NCBI RefSeq assembly: GCF_021390545.1
Contig: NZ_JAJUWR010000018.1
Location: 62,001 to 126,000 of the forward strand
Reading direction: 5' to 3'
DNA: 64,000 nucleotides
Source: Algoriphagus sp. AGSA1
GTDB lineage: Bacteria; Bacteroidota; Bacteroidia; Cytophagales; Cyclobacteriaceae
The position numbers and the translations under genes were made by a program. Within the stretch, counting starts at the first letter, position 1. The number at the start of each line of letters is the position of its first letter. Under the pieces are notes generated by a model that did no database searches, was not told where the DNA came from, and worked only from the letters and a program-made list of their open reading frames with translations. Shown here in pieces: positions 43,123 through 52,188 of this stretch.

Positions 43123-46100
43123 CTTCTTTCACTGCTTCGGTTTTATTTACTATATCAAGGATCACCTGATCCAGTTCCTCTGCCGAAGCAGAAATCAGAT
43201 CAATAATTTCATCAAGGGATTTGCCTCCTCCTTCATGCTCTTTCAGCAGGTAGATCAGACTCATAATTCGGGTCAGCGGAGCCCTGATTACATGGGACTG
43301 GAGCCATGCTATTTCCCTGAGTTTCTGGTTTTGATCCTTGATCCGTTCAAGCTGCTGACGTGATGCTGTCACGTCCAACACAGACCCAACTGATCTAAGG
43401 GGTCTTCCCTTCTCGTCTCTGAGGATGAAGCATCGATCGACAAAATAAGCGATGCCTCCTTCTTCCGTATTAACCATATACTCAGCAGACCAAAATGTCT
43501 CATTTTTATCAGCCAAAGCCTTCAGAAGAGAGGTCCAAATCCTATCCATTTCACTGGAAGGGAGGTTTCTGCACCAGGAATTCCTTCTAGTAAAAGGCTC
43601 ATTTGCCTTGTAGTTTACCAGCCTGCTATAGCCGGCCCCGCGATAGATCGTCTGCTTTTGGTGATCAATCTCCCAGATCATTTCATTGCTGGCCTTTATC
43701 GCTAACTGAAACCGCTCATTGCTTATCGCAAGTTGAAGTTCATTTTCCTTTCTCTCTGTAATATCTTGGATGGTACCTTCTATTCTATAGGGGAGGTCGT
43801 TTTCATCCATAAGCATTCGAATCTCCTGATGCACCCATTTTATCTTATTTGTAGCCGTGATAATCCGGTGTTCAAAGCTTCTGACCTGGTCAGGTTCTAA
43901 ATGCTCATTAGGATCTGCTTCTAGCAGATGTCTGTCGTCGGGATGAAAGGATAATTTAACATTCTCCATAGAAGGAATAAATGAGTCGGGCTCATAACCG
44001 TAGATTTGGTACGTTTCCTCACTCCATTCTGTTACATCGGTAGTAAAGTCTCTGTACCAATAGCCAAGCTTTGCGATTTTCTGAGCTCTTCTTAGCTTCT
44101 CATTGGAAGCACTTAGCTTGATTTCCACTTCTTTTTGTTCGGTGATATCTTTGGCTACCGCAATAATAATCTTTGATTCCTTGATGACTGTGCCTTTCCA
44201 AACCAACCATTTTACCTTTCCCTCTTTTGTTAAAAACTTTGCTTCAAAAGAATTTGTAGCTGCACCTTTTATAAGTTCTTTCAGCCGCTTGTTTGCCCTA
44301 GGGATTTCATCTTCCAATAAGAATTGAAAGACAGGTTTGCTCAATAATTCTCTTTTATCATATCCTAATACTTTCACAAAAGCATTGTTTACCTTCTTCA
44401 GATAACCATCGAACCCTAAAAGCCCATGAGGGTCGGGTGAAATATTAAAGAAGTTATGGTACTGCTCCTCCGTCATTTTCTGCTTCATTACAGCTCCTAG
44501 CTGAACTCCTAATTCGCTGAGTAATTTGACCTGAGGCAACAGCTCTTTTTTTGATCTCGGAGAAAAACAAACTATGCAGCCCAGGAATTCCTCATTATAA
44601 AGCACAGGAAAACCTATTGCAGTATTAAGTTTAGCTCCTCTTATTGCCCTGTTTCTCAAAAAGAGGGGATTTGTGCATAGGTCTTCCATAATCTGGATTT
44701 TCTTATGTTCCCAAACCATTCCGGGTAAGCCCTCCCTTTTCTTGAAACTATGAATATGATGGCTTTCTTGAAAAAATTGCTCCAGAAGATCTACATTCTC
44801 TGATATGGCAAATAAGTCCAGACGGGACTTATCTTCCGAAACCCACCACATCTCTGCGAGGGTGAAATCACAGCCTTCTGCTAATTTATTCATCGCATCT
44901 GAAAGACAAGCTGCTAAAGAACCTGGCTGGCCGATTGCTTTGGTGAGTGATGACAACAACTGTTCAGCCATCCTCTTTTCCACTTCCACTGTCACTTCCC
45001 GTGTATTGGCTACAATACCAGCTATCACAGGATCCGAAAGATGATTGGTAAGGTCTGTTTGGATCCATCGCCAGTTTTTGGCGGCATCTTGAAATCTGTA
45101 TGGAGCAACGGATACCGATTTCTGAGTCTCCATCTGCTCCAGGTTCTTCAGTATTCGCTCCACATCATCCTTATGGATGTACTGAAAGGCATTTTTCCCT
45201 ATAAACTCCTCTGGTGGTATCCCAAGTACTTTCATTGAGGTTGGAGCCACATAGTTGTAATTTCCCTCAGAGTCAATTATAGCAATCAAGTCATTCCCAT
45301 TTTGTACTAATGAACGAAATTTTGCTTCATTGTCTGCCAAGATCTGCAGGATCTGGGCCTGATTTACCACATGGGCCAAATTGGACACAAGTGTTTGCAA
45401 AACCTGGGTTTCATTTTCCTGCCAGATCCGATCTTTTTTAGAGTCTTCTATGTTGAGGATACCCACAAGCTCTTGATTGATGATCAATGGAAGTCCTAGT
45501 ATGTTTTTGATATTTTGACTCTTTAAAAGATCCTTTGCTTGGGAAGCAGGTAAATCCGAGACTTTAATCTGGACAGAGTCCCCAGCTTGTATGGATTCCA
45601 TAAAATGGGGAAACTCAGAAAAAAGCAACTCCTGAGTCGAAGAATCAGATGAAGAGCTGGTATAGTCACTTGTACACCAACTGACTTTTGGATAACCTAA
45701 CAGATTTGACTTCAATTCATCATAAAAGCAGATTCTATTTACTCCCAGGAAATCCCCGAGCGTTTTCAAACACTCTTCCAAAGCCAATGACCAACTCTCA
45801 GATTTTAGAAAAATCGCATTAATAGACCCGATTATGGCTAAAAACTGTTTTTGTTCCTCTACTTTTTTTTCCTGGATGAAGCGTTCAGTCAGATCAATGG
45901 CCGTCACAATTTCCGCATTCTTCCCCTGATATGATATCAGGTTACTTTTTATATGAACATGGATTACACTGCCATCTTTCTTCTGATGGCGAAAAAGCCC
46001 ATTGTCTTTAAAGGTGCTTTGCCTTACCCGTGTAGCTTTCACAGCTTTCTCCACAATAGGAACATCCTCTGCTGACCTGATATCTTTTATAGTCATTTGT

Positions 46101-46261
46101 AAAAATTCAGATTCAGAAAAGCCATAGTGCCTTACTGCCTCCTGGTTTACAGCCAGAAAAGCATAAGTATCCAGATCATAAATCCACATAGGAACGGGTG
46201 CCAGATCAAGAATCAAGTTTTTTGACTCAATAGTAAGAACAGTAGGTTGGGTCTGGGACAT
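43097..46261 (-). CDS. Multi-PAS/GAF histidine-kinase-like protein without ATPase domain
   Basis: A 1054-residue cytoplasmic sensor with no membrane helix. Domains in order: PAS (about 10-125), GAF (135-310), PAS (315-430), GAF (440-590), then three PAS/PAC units (600-715, 725-850, 855-975), each with PAS cores such as GNYNYVAPTSMKVLG and HQEIRMLMDENDLPYRIEG. The C-terminus (about 985-1045) has a dimerisation/phosphoacceptor-like box, AWLQSHVIRAPLTRIMSLIYLL, then a coiled end; the chain stops there, with no N, G1 or G2 box of a HATPase domain. Such truncated kinases occur in Bacteroidota beside single receivers. Here the receiver gene overlaps by 26 bp. It may be a phosphoacceptor for another kinase or work only by conformation. 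Confidence 0.85.
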   Translation of the reverse strand: MSQTQPTVLTIESKNLILDLAPVPMWIYDLDTYAFLAVNQEAVRHYGFSESEFLQMTIKDIRSAEDVPIVEKAVKATRVRQSTFKDNGLFRHQKKDGSVIHVHIKSNLISYQGKNAEIVTAIDLTERFIQEKKVEEQKQFLAIIGSINAIFLKSESWSLALEECLKTLGDFLGVNRICFYDELKSNLLGYPKVSWCTSDYTSSSSDSSTQELLFSEFPHFMESIQAGDSVQIKVSDLPASQAKDLLKSQNIKNILGLPLIINQELVGILNIEDSKKDRIWQENETQVLQTLVSNLAHVVNQAQILQILADNEAKFRSLVQNGNDLIAIIDSEGNYNYVAPTSMKVLGIPPEEFIGKNAFQYIHKDDVERILKNLEQMETQKSVSVAPYRFQDAAKNWRWIQTDLTNHLSDPVIAGIVANTREVTVEVEKRMAEQLLSSLTKAIGQPGSLAACLSDAMNKLAEGCDFTLAEMWWVSEDKSRLDLFAISENVDLLEQFFQESHHIHSFKKREGLPGMVWEHKKIQIMEDLCTNPLFLRNRAIRGAKLNTAIGFPVLYNEEFLGCIVCFSPRSKKELLPQVKLLSELGVQLGAVMKQKMTEEQYHNFFNISPDPHGLLGFDGYLKKVNNAFVKVLGYDKRELLSKPVFQFLLEDEIPRANKRLKELIKGAATNSFEAKFLTKEGKVKWLVWKGTVIKESKIIIAVAKDITEQKEVEIKLSASNEKLRRAQKIAKLGYWYRDFTTDVTEWSEETYQIYGYEPDSFIPSMENVKLSFHPDDRHLLEADPNEHLEPDQVRSFEHRIITATNKIKWVHQEIRMLMDENDLPYRIEGTIQDITERKENELQLAISNERFQLAIKASNEMIWEIDHQKQTIYRGAGYSRLVNYKANEPFTRRNSWCRNLPSSEMDRIWTSLLKALADKNETFWSAEYMVNTEEGGIAYFVDRCFILRDEKGRPLRSVGSVLDVTASRQQLERIKDQNQKLREIAWLQSHVIRAPLTRIMSLIYLLKEHEGGGKSLDEIIDLISASAEELDQVILDIVNKTEAVKEDDKTDITN

Positions 46262-46430
46262 TCATACTATTTAGTATTTCGGCAGCACTCAAACAAGTAA
46301 AATCACCGAAAAGCGTATATCATATGGAAACTCCTTTTTGAAATTCTATTCTACCACTGTTAAAACAATGGTACAGGGTACTTTTCGGATAATTCTTAAA
46401 GGCTGATTTCCAGATTTCTATACTAGGGGC

Positions 46431-47519
46431 TTATTCTATAATCCTGCCAATACAAAACATGGTTTCTCCTGCGTTGACAGGAGGGGTTCCTATTTTATAT
46501 AGTATAATACCTTCGTATTCGGAGTGGATTTCCTGTAGTACTTCACCAAATACATTGGTAATATGACCAAGAAGCTGACCTTTGGAGACCTGATCCCCAG
46601 CTTTGATATCGCTATAAAAAAGGCCCGATATTGGGACTTTTAAATAGTCAGGACCGAAAATCCATTTTTGATCCACAGCGGTATGGATGGATCCGGAGAT
46701 CATTTGCATTTCTATAAGCATATTCCGGATTCCTTTTTCTATCAAGTCTATATCAGCTACATCTGCTGACCCCAGTTTCCCGGCTTCTATACTCAGGGCT
46801 GTCTTCCCTTGCTGCACAGCCTCCTTAAAGGCATATTCTGAGGGTTGATTGGATTTTAAAGTATAAGGGTAAACCACATTGTACTCAAATCCAGCGGCAA
46901 TCGTAAGTTTCCTTGCCATTTTCAGCTGGACAAGGGCATCCTTTCGCTCATAGTAACAGACAAAAGGCAGGAGATCTTCACCGGCATCTCCCCCATGGAT
47001 GTCCAGAAAAACATCTGAGATGGGAATGATCTCCCGGCTTAAAAAAGCTGCTATTCTCTCAGTTGCTGAGCCCTCTTCGTTACCGGGAAATACCCTGTTT
47101 AGGTTTTTGCCGTCTTTGGGATGTATAAAGACCGAACGACCGAAAAAGGAAGACTCACTTGCCAGAGGAATTACAATAAGACTCCCTTTCAACTTCTGAG
47201 GGTCAATAGTCTTCAGTATTCTCTGAACTGCGAGAATCGGAGGATACTCAAATCCGTGAATGCCGGCAAGGATGGTAAATACCGGTCCCGGCTCCACACC
47301 CTTGATCATACTGACAGCAATGGAATCACCGTCTCCGAGATCCGCATATCTGTTTTGTATCTGCCCAGATGTACCAGTCAAAAGTGAAGAAACTTGTCCA
47401 TAAGAAATATTGGCCAAGAACAACAGCGTAATTCCCACATAGCCTATTAAGATTATTTTGACGTAGTAGCCGGGCAAAGACTTTATTGGTTTATTTATAG
47501 TATTAAAACCCTGACACAT
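46431..47519 (-). CDS. AstE/aspartoacylase (M14-like) family deacylase
   Basis: A 362-residue zinc carboxypeptidase-like protein of the succinylglutamate desuccinylase/aspartoacylase family. A membrane or signal segment (about 22-42, IILIGYVGITLLFLANISYGQ) precedes the domain, so it is likely exported. The zinc site is LAGIHGFEYPP (HxxE near residues 88-91) and VFLDIHGGD (His near 173). A likely catalytic Glu is in LSIEAGKLG. The C-terminal part (about 285-360) has a small barrel with GDQVSKGQLLGHITNVFG, like a biotinyl/lipoyl-type hammerhead. The family hydrolyses N-acyl amino acids or amide esters. Its start codon overlaps the stop of the upstream lipoprotein gene by 17 bp, so they are coupled. 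Confidence 0.82.
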   Translation of the reverse strand: MCQGFNTINKPIKSLPGYYVKIILIGYVGITLLFLANISYGQVSSLLTGTSGQIQNRYADLGDGDSIAVSMIKGVEPGPVFTILAGIHGFEYPPILAVQRILKTIDPQKLKGSLIVIPLASESSFFGRSVFIHPKDGKNLNRVFPGNEEGSATERIAAFLSREIIPISDVFLDIHGGDAGEDLLPFVCYYERKDALVQLKMARKLTIAAGFEYNVVYPYTLKSNQPSEYAFKEAVQQGKTALSIEAGKLGSADVADIDLIEKGIRNMLIEMQMISGSIHTAVDQKWIFGPDYLKVPISGLFYSDIKAGDQVSKGQLLGHITNVFGEVLQEIHSEYEGIILYKIGTPPVNAGETMFCIGRIIE

Positions 47520-48441
47520 TCAGCTCGAAATAATGTTGTAAGCTGATGTTGGAGGTAGAATTGGTATAGACTACCCCGAAGTAATATTCACCTGACTTCC
47601 AGCCGTTGTCTCCGGATGTCAAATCCGACGCAGGGACGTTGTTATCAAGCACGGCCCCGATTTCAAACTCGGGAGCTGGGCGTACATATCCCCCCTCCCC
47701 ATCATAGATTACGTTGCCAAATGAGACCACATCCTCTTCATTTTCATGTTCAAAGTAGTCATATACTATTACTTTAGAGAAATCGATGGCATCTACAGAT
47801 TCCGGAAGATGATCCTGGTCTTTTCTGATGAGAAGAAGGTATAATTTCCCGTCTCCTTTCACATTATTGATTGTGACATCCGAAGCAAGTATTTCTCCCT
47901 TGGAAAAATCCACGTTTTCGGGGTTTTCAAGAGTCTCATTGACAAAGTGAAAATCACCTTGGTCTGTGGTAATCATCCAAATATATAAAATGGGATCTAC
48001 TGTGAGGTTGGAAGGATGAACAAGCTGGATTTCTGCCTTTTCTTCCAGAATTGTCCCGTTCTCATCAGTGACTATAAAGAAAAAATTGTATCTCCCTTCC
48101 AAGGCATCTTCGGGAATATCAAAGTGTTCATGCACATTGGTGTTTTTTATACCTTTAAACTTATCCCAAGTCAATTCAAAACTCCAATCGCCTGCGTAAG
48201 TCTCATCAGCTAACTGCTCAATCTTCACCTGTACCACATCTATTTTGTCCCCCGCAACAATATCTGCATTCAGGTGAAAATCACGGCCTATTACCGCTAA
48301 ATGATTATTACCGGAACCTATCTCCAGATTGTCAATGCTGGGCGATGGCAATAAAGGGTCTGGATTATCCTCACAGGAGCTTGTGATTAGTAGAAGTAGT
48401 GATAAAAAAAGAGCCGTTACAAGACGAAAGCTGGATTTCAT
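47503..48441 (-). CDS. DUF4625-like lipoprotein
   Basis: A 312-residue lipoprotein (TSSC lipobox near residue 23). The segment PSIDNLEIGSGNNHLAVIGRDFHLNADIVAGDKIDVVQV, split here as the motifs GSGNNHL and GRDFHLNADI, fits DUF4625, an Ig-like domain of Bacteroidota lipoproteins; it continues to about residue 145 (YNFFFIVTDENG). The rest (about 150-312) looks like a second all-beta domain with acidic loops. The function is unknown. It is the first gene of a two-gene operon with the AstE/M14-like enzyme, whose ATG overlaps its stop. The upstream region is shared with a divergent ECF sigma gene. Confidence 0.7.
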   Translation of the reverse strand: MKSSFRLVTALFLSLLLLITSSCEDNPDPLLPSPSIDNLEIGSGNNHLAVIGRDFHLNADIVAGDKIDVVQVKIEQLADETYAGDWSFELTWDKFKGIKNTNVHEHFDIPEDALEGRYNFFFIVTDENGTILEEKAEIQLVHPSNLTVDPILYIWMITTDQGDFHFVNETLENPENVDFSKGEILASDVTINNVKGDGKLYLLLIRKDQDHLPESVDAIDFSKVIVYDYFEHENEEDVVSFGNVIYDGEGGYVRPAPEFEIGAVLDNNVPASDLTSGDNGWKSGEYYFGVVYTNSTSNISLQHYFELNVSGF

Positions 48442-48506
48442 GATTTCAATTTTCAGTTTAGTTCAAGATGGTTGCATTGACAGTTGATTTATTACAGCAG
48501 ACCTTA

Positions 48507-48561
48507 TTGCAATTATGTTGCAAGTAAAAGAGATCTGATCACATTTGCAATCCAGTTGCAA
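48507..48561. promoter_or_regulatory. Duplicated TTGCAA-N5-TTGCAA motif between divergent genes
   Basis: TTGCAATTATGTTGCAA (48507-48523) and TTGCAATCCAGTTGCAA (48545-48561) are two copies of the same palindromic pair, with starts 38 bp apart. The motif sits in the 307-bp divergent spacer between the DUF4625-like lipoprotein and the ECF sigma gene. It may be a regulator-binding site, but no regulator is known. Confidence 0.5.
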
Positions 48562-48748
48562 GAGTGTTCCTGGAATTTATCTGAAAGGCTACAACTGGGG
48601 ATAATCTGCATGAGAGTGCCGCACATCGATTGGTATCCATAATCGAACTCGAAAAAACAATAAAATAAGTGACCTTTGTGTTTAAGCTGTGTCAAACATT
48701 GACCAAACCACGTAATTCTGTAAAACCAATCAGAGACAACAGTATCAA

Positions 48749-49339
48749 ATGAGATTTTCTTCTGGACATGATAAGCAAGAGCTACAGCGGGCGTCTTCCA
48801 TGTCAGACGAAGAGTTGGTGCATAAAATACTCAAGACAAGGGAATCCACGTATTACGGGATTCTTTATGACCGATATGCTGACAAGATATATAATAGATG
48901 TCTCAGGTTCATTCCTATAAAAGCAGAAGCTCAGGATCTGACCCATGATCTGTTCATTAAACTTTATTATAAACTAAGTACATATGAAGGACGTTCCACA
49001 TTCTCTACCTGGCTGTACAGCTTTACTTACAATTTCTGTCTGAACCATCTCAATCGAAAACATAAGGTAAAGCAGGAAAAAGAGCAGGTACTAAATGAGC
49101 AGCTAGAAGTAGAAGACATAAAAGACGATGAAATTCTTGCTTTGAAATCCGAAAAACTAAAAGTTGCACTTGACCAAATCGATCCAAATGACAAGCTACT
49201 GTTACTGATGAAATATCAGGATGATTTCTCAGTCAAAGAAATAGCCGACTCTCTCCAACTTGGGGAGTCAGCCGTAAAAATGAGAATAAACCGAGCCAAG
49301 AAAAAGGTATTGGATAAATACAATAATTTGGAACAGTGA
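48749..49339 (+). CDS. ECF sigma factor (RpoE-like)
   Basis: A 196-residue ECF sigma factor. Region 2 (about 30-100) holds YGILYDRYADKIYNRCLRF, EAQDLTHDLFIKLYYKL and STFSTWLYSFTYNFCLNHL. Region 4 (about 135-190) holds LDQIDPNDKLLLLMKYQDD and VKEIADSLQLGESAVKMRINRAKKKV, shown here in short parts. A highly charged linker (KHKVKQEKEQVLNEQ) lies between them. There is no FecR gene next to it; instead a 77-residue protein starts at GTG 49336, overlapping the stop by 4 bp, and an MscS channel follows. The small protein is the only candidate anti-sigma factor in sight. The operon suggests an envelope or osmotic stress response. Confidence 0.9.
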   Translation: MRFSSGHDKQELQRASSMSDEELVHKILKTRESTYYGILYDRYADKIYNRCLRFIPIKAEAQDLTHDLFIKLYYKLSTYEGRSTFSTWLYSFTYNFCLNHLNRKHKVKQEKEQVLNEQLEVEDIKDDEILALKSEKLKVALDQIDPNDKLLLLMKYQDDFSVKEIADSLQLGESAVKMRINRAKKKVLDKYNNLEQ

Positions 49340-49569
49340 AGAATCCATTCAAAGACATATTGGAGCACGAAAAATTACCTGAACTGATCAAGGGCAGGGT
49401 TATGAAAGACATAAACCTAATCAATCTGACAATTGATCTGGCTGATCTGTTCCTGATCAAAAATCCCAGCGTATTCAAAACTATCTTTACCGAAGGCCAA
49501 GACACTCAAAGGGAAGGAAAAAAGAGCCCTGAAAACAAAAAAAATATAAACGACCAAAACAATGAATGA
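49336..49569 (+). CDS. Small protein between ECF sigma and MscS (possible anti-sigma)
   Basis: A 77-residue hydrophilic protein. It starts with GTG inside the GTGA overlap with the sigma-factor stop and ends 8 bp inside the MscS start, so all three genes are translationally coupled. The first half could form two amphipathic helices (NPFKDILEHEKLPELIKGRV, then INLTIDLADLFLIKNPS) and the tail is charged and disordered (EGKKSPENKKNINDQNN). No membrane segment, zinc motif or known family is visible. Because anti-sigma genes usually follow ECF genes directly, I suggest it binds the sigma factor; an MscS-related role is also possible. Confidence 0.7.
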   Translation: MKNPFKDILEHEKLPELIKGRVMKDINLINLTIDLADLFLIKNPSVFKTIFTEGQDTQREGKKSPENKKNINDQNNE

Positions 49570-50389
49570 TATAGTGCAGAATATGCAAGCCAGTTATGGG
49601 GTGTTCGAGAATTTGTTTCATCAAATGCTGGCATTTTTACCTAGTCTCATAGGCTTTGTTTTATTTTTGCTGCTTGCCTGGCTGTTTTACAAATTCTTCG
49701 TGTGGCTGGTAAGCAGAATCCTAAATTCCATTAGACTGGATCATTTCTTTCAGAAAAAATTTCCGGGGATAGAAACCTGGAAGTTTAGGCTGCGCCCCAC
49801 TTCCATAATTCTTGTTTTCACCAAAATGACCTTGCTACTGATTTTTGTAGTACTGGGTTCTGAGATACTGGGATTGCCGGTACTGTCCCAAGAACTGGCC
49901 AAACTCCTGAATTTTCTTCCCAGAGTCGTTATAGCGGTAGCTCTGATATTCTTAGGTTTCAATATATCCGGAGCGGCCAGGAATCTGATTTTTACTGTGT
50001 TTAACTCTTTCGGACTGACCGGGGCAAAATTGATCTCAACCATCGCAGGATATATTATTCTGTTTGTCGTCTTGCTTATAGCTACCGAACTGATAGGAAT
50101 AGATACCAGTATTATCACCAATAATCTGTCTATTCTCCTGGGCGCAATTCTCCTGTGTATCACACTGGCAGTTGGATTGGGCTCCGTGGAAATCGTCAAA
50201 AGAATCCTATTTGGCTTTTACTTCAAGAAAAATTTCAACGTGGGACAAGTGATCGAATTTGATACCATACGAGGAAAAATCATTAAGATGGACAATATCA
50301 ATGTGGTACTTCAAAGGCAGAACGATAAACTGGTTATTCCTATCAGAGACTTGATTGATGCAAGGGTCAGTATCGTAGATAGGGACTGA
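49562..50389 (+). CDS. MscS-family mechanosensitive ion channel
   Basis: A 275-residue small-conductance channel-like protein. Five hydrophobic segments can be seen at about residues 22-50, 80-105, 120-145, 155-180 and 190-215. The last of them, the pore-lining one (LSILLGAILLCITLAVGLGSVEIVKRI), carries the Ala/Gly pattern, and the following cytoplasmic beta domain (about 225-275) has FNVGQVIEFDTIRGKI and LQRQNDKLVIPIRDLID. It is on the short side because the C-terminal cytoplasmic cage is largely absent. Such channels release solutes on osmotic downshock. Expression under the ECF sigma two genes upstream is implied by the overlaps. Confidence 0.88.
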   Translation: MNDIVQNMQASYGVFENLFHQMLAFLPSLIGFVLFLLLAWLFYKFFVWLVSRILNSIRLDHFFQKKFPGIETWKFRLRPTSIILVFTKMTLLLIFVVLGSEILGLPVLSQELAKLLNFLPRVVIAVALIFLGFNISGAARNLIFTVFNSFGLTGAKLISTIAGYIILFVVLLIATELIGIDTSIITNNLSILLGAILLCITLAVGLGSVEIVKRILFGFYFKKNFNVGQVIEFDTIRGKIIKMDNINVVLQRQNDKLVIPIRDLIDARVSIVDRD

Positions 50390-50444
50390 AAAACCGTTGA
50401 CATGAAAAATTGGCCAATTATTCAAAATCATAGATTTTAATATT

Positions 50445-50462
50445 TGCTGGCGTTTTCCAGCA
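50445..50462. terminator. Weak hairpin between convergent genes
   Basis: TGCTGG (50445-50450) and CCAGCA (50457-50462) form a short stem between the MscS gene (plus) and the hybrid kinase (minus), with A/T-rich DNA on the MscS side. It may be a weak terminator for the minus-strand gene. Confidence 0.35.
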
Positions 50463-50478
50463 CCCTCATTAGACAGAG

Positions 50479-51579
50479 TTAACAACCTTCTCTGCAAAGT
50501 TCGAAATTCAATGCTTCCCTGAGTTCATGAAGTGTAAACGGTTTGGGTAAAAGGGAAAATATCCCCAAAGGAATCAACTCTGATTCCTGTTTTTGCCCAC
50601 TGGATACTACTATTATTTTACTGGATGGGAACTCCTTCCTGATCAGCTCACCTGGCGACAGACCTTCCTGTATAGGTAGATTTGCATCTAATAGGATGAT
50701 AGAGTAATTATTGATCCTAAGTAAGTCAATTGCCCGGTCCAGACTTTCCGCCGTATCACAGTGAACAGTCAATTCATCTAACTGCTTTCGGATGACTAGC
50801 CTATTGATAATAAACTCATCTACCACCAGAACCTTGTTTCCTATGATATTCCTAGGGACTCTGTCAAATTTGGGCAAGTAACTAGATCTTACTTCGAATT
50901 GAAGACTAAAAGAAAATATAGAGCCTAATCCCTTTTTACTACTGAGATAGATGTCACTGGCCATACTATGGAGAAGTTTCCGGGTAATAGCCAAACCTAT
51001 ACCAGCCCCTCCTTTGCCAGAATCAGTTCCGGAGACTTGTACAAAGTTATTGAAAAGCCTATCCTGGTCCTCAGAGCTGATCCCACATCCAGAATCCTTA
51101 ACAGCAAAGTGTACTTTAATGGTTCCTTCAACAAACTTTTGCAGGTAAACTGATAGTTTTACCGTGCCAGACTCTGTAAACTTCACTGCATTGGAAATGA
51201 GGTTGTTCAACACCTGGGTTAACTTGGTGACAGATCCCACCACCAAAGGAGGTATGCGTGAATCTGTTTCCATGACAAAAGAAAGTCCATTGCCCTTACA
51301 GAGAATGGCATATTGGGAGGCTAAATCTTTTAGCGCTCCTTGTATATCGAATTCAGAAGCTTTCTCTACGGCGTTGTATTCCTTCTTTCTGTCAAATAGA
51401 TAGCTATCCATTAGATTCTTCAGATGTTTGGCGGAATTATTAATAATATCAACCAAATCCCCCTGATCCTCTGGATCACCGACCTTTAACAACTCAGAAC
51501 TATTGATGACGATATTCAAAGAATTCCTTATCTCATGGGATAATTCATCATACCTGTTAAGACTTTGGCTTGTAATCAT
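50479..51579 (-). CDS. Hybrid histidine kinase with receiver domain
   Basis: Starting at ATG 51579 gives about 366 residues. An upstream ATG at 51651 would add a 24-residue hydrophobic-aromatic stretch of doubtful value. HisKA comes first (about 8-70, YDELSHEIRNSLNIVINSSE, His near 14), then HATPase (about 115-230, LNNLISNAVKFTESG, VKDSGCGISSEDQ, GGAGIGLAITRKLL) and a C-terminal receiver (about 245-360) with the Asp in ILLDANLPIQEG and the Lys in SLLPKPFTLHEL. There is no sensor domain and no membrane helix, so it must obtain its signal from a partner. It does not form an operon with neighbours. It is convergent to the MscS operon. Confidence 0.85.
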   Translation of the reverse strand: MITSQSLNRYDELSHEIRNSLNIVINSSELLKVGDPEDQGDLVDIINNSAKHLKNLMDSYLFDRKKEYNAVEKASEFDIQGALKDLASQYAILCKGNGLSFVMETDSRIPPLVVGSVTKLTQVLNNLISNAVKFTESGTVKLSVYLQKFVEGTIKVHFAVKDSGCGISSEDQDRLFNNFVQVSGTDSGKGGAGIGLAITRKLLHSMASDIYLSSKKGLGSIFSFSLQFEVRSSYLPKFDRVPRNIIGNKVLVVDEFIINRLVIRKQLDELTVHCDTAESLDRAIDLLRINNYSIILLDANLPIQEGLSPGELIRKEFPSSKIIVVSSGQKQESELIPLGIFSLLPKPFTLHELREALNFELCREGC

Positions 51580-51651
51580 TGTAGTGATATAAGTTGAAAC
51601 GAACAGTTGGTAAAAAGAATTAAAGTGAAAGCCGCTGTAGCTGAAGAGCAT

Positions 51652-52188
51652 AGCCCTATTCCCCGAGACAAAACTTCATTACTAGCTGGCTTAAGCTAAC
51701 CAGGCTCTATAGGTTTGAAACAAAAAGATCAGAAAAGTCACGCTCCCTCTTATATTTTTTTACTCATTTGAAATGGACACGATTAAAACCATTAAAACCA
51801 TCATTAAACACGCTTCTACGAACATTTGCGACCCCTGCTGCCATCAGCTCTTCTCTTCCCCTATTCTCTTCTTTCAAAAACCCTTGAGGCCAGAATTCTT
51901 TTCCGGATCAGCCAAGGGGAACTGGTACTTAACATCTTTGTGGTGGGTACAGAACGTCATTCCAAAAATTCAATAGCAGTGAAACTACTCAACCTGCCCC
52001 GACCCTGATTTGCAGCCAAAGCCATCCACCCACTTTTTGGACCTGGATCGAAATATAAAACAAGCATGTTGCAGGAACCTATACAGTGCTGTTCAAATGC
52101 AGAGGAATTGGACAAAAAAGCTACTACCAAAAAACGTCCGGGGCCTGATCGCCATATCAAGCCAGACGCCGAAATACGCTGTTATATA
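51652..52188. other. 537-bp region without a confident gene
   Basis: Short ORFs occur on both strands, including 67 codons at 51773-51976 (+), but none shows a known motif. Around 51900-52000 the plus strand reads LNIFVVGTERHSKNSIAVKLL in one frame, which faintly recalls a universal-stress-protein core, so the stretch could be a decayed gene. The downstream end of the minus-strand SulP gene also lies here. Confidence 0.3.
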
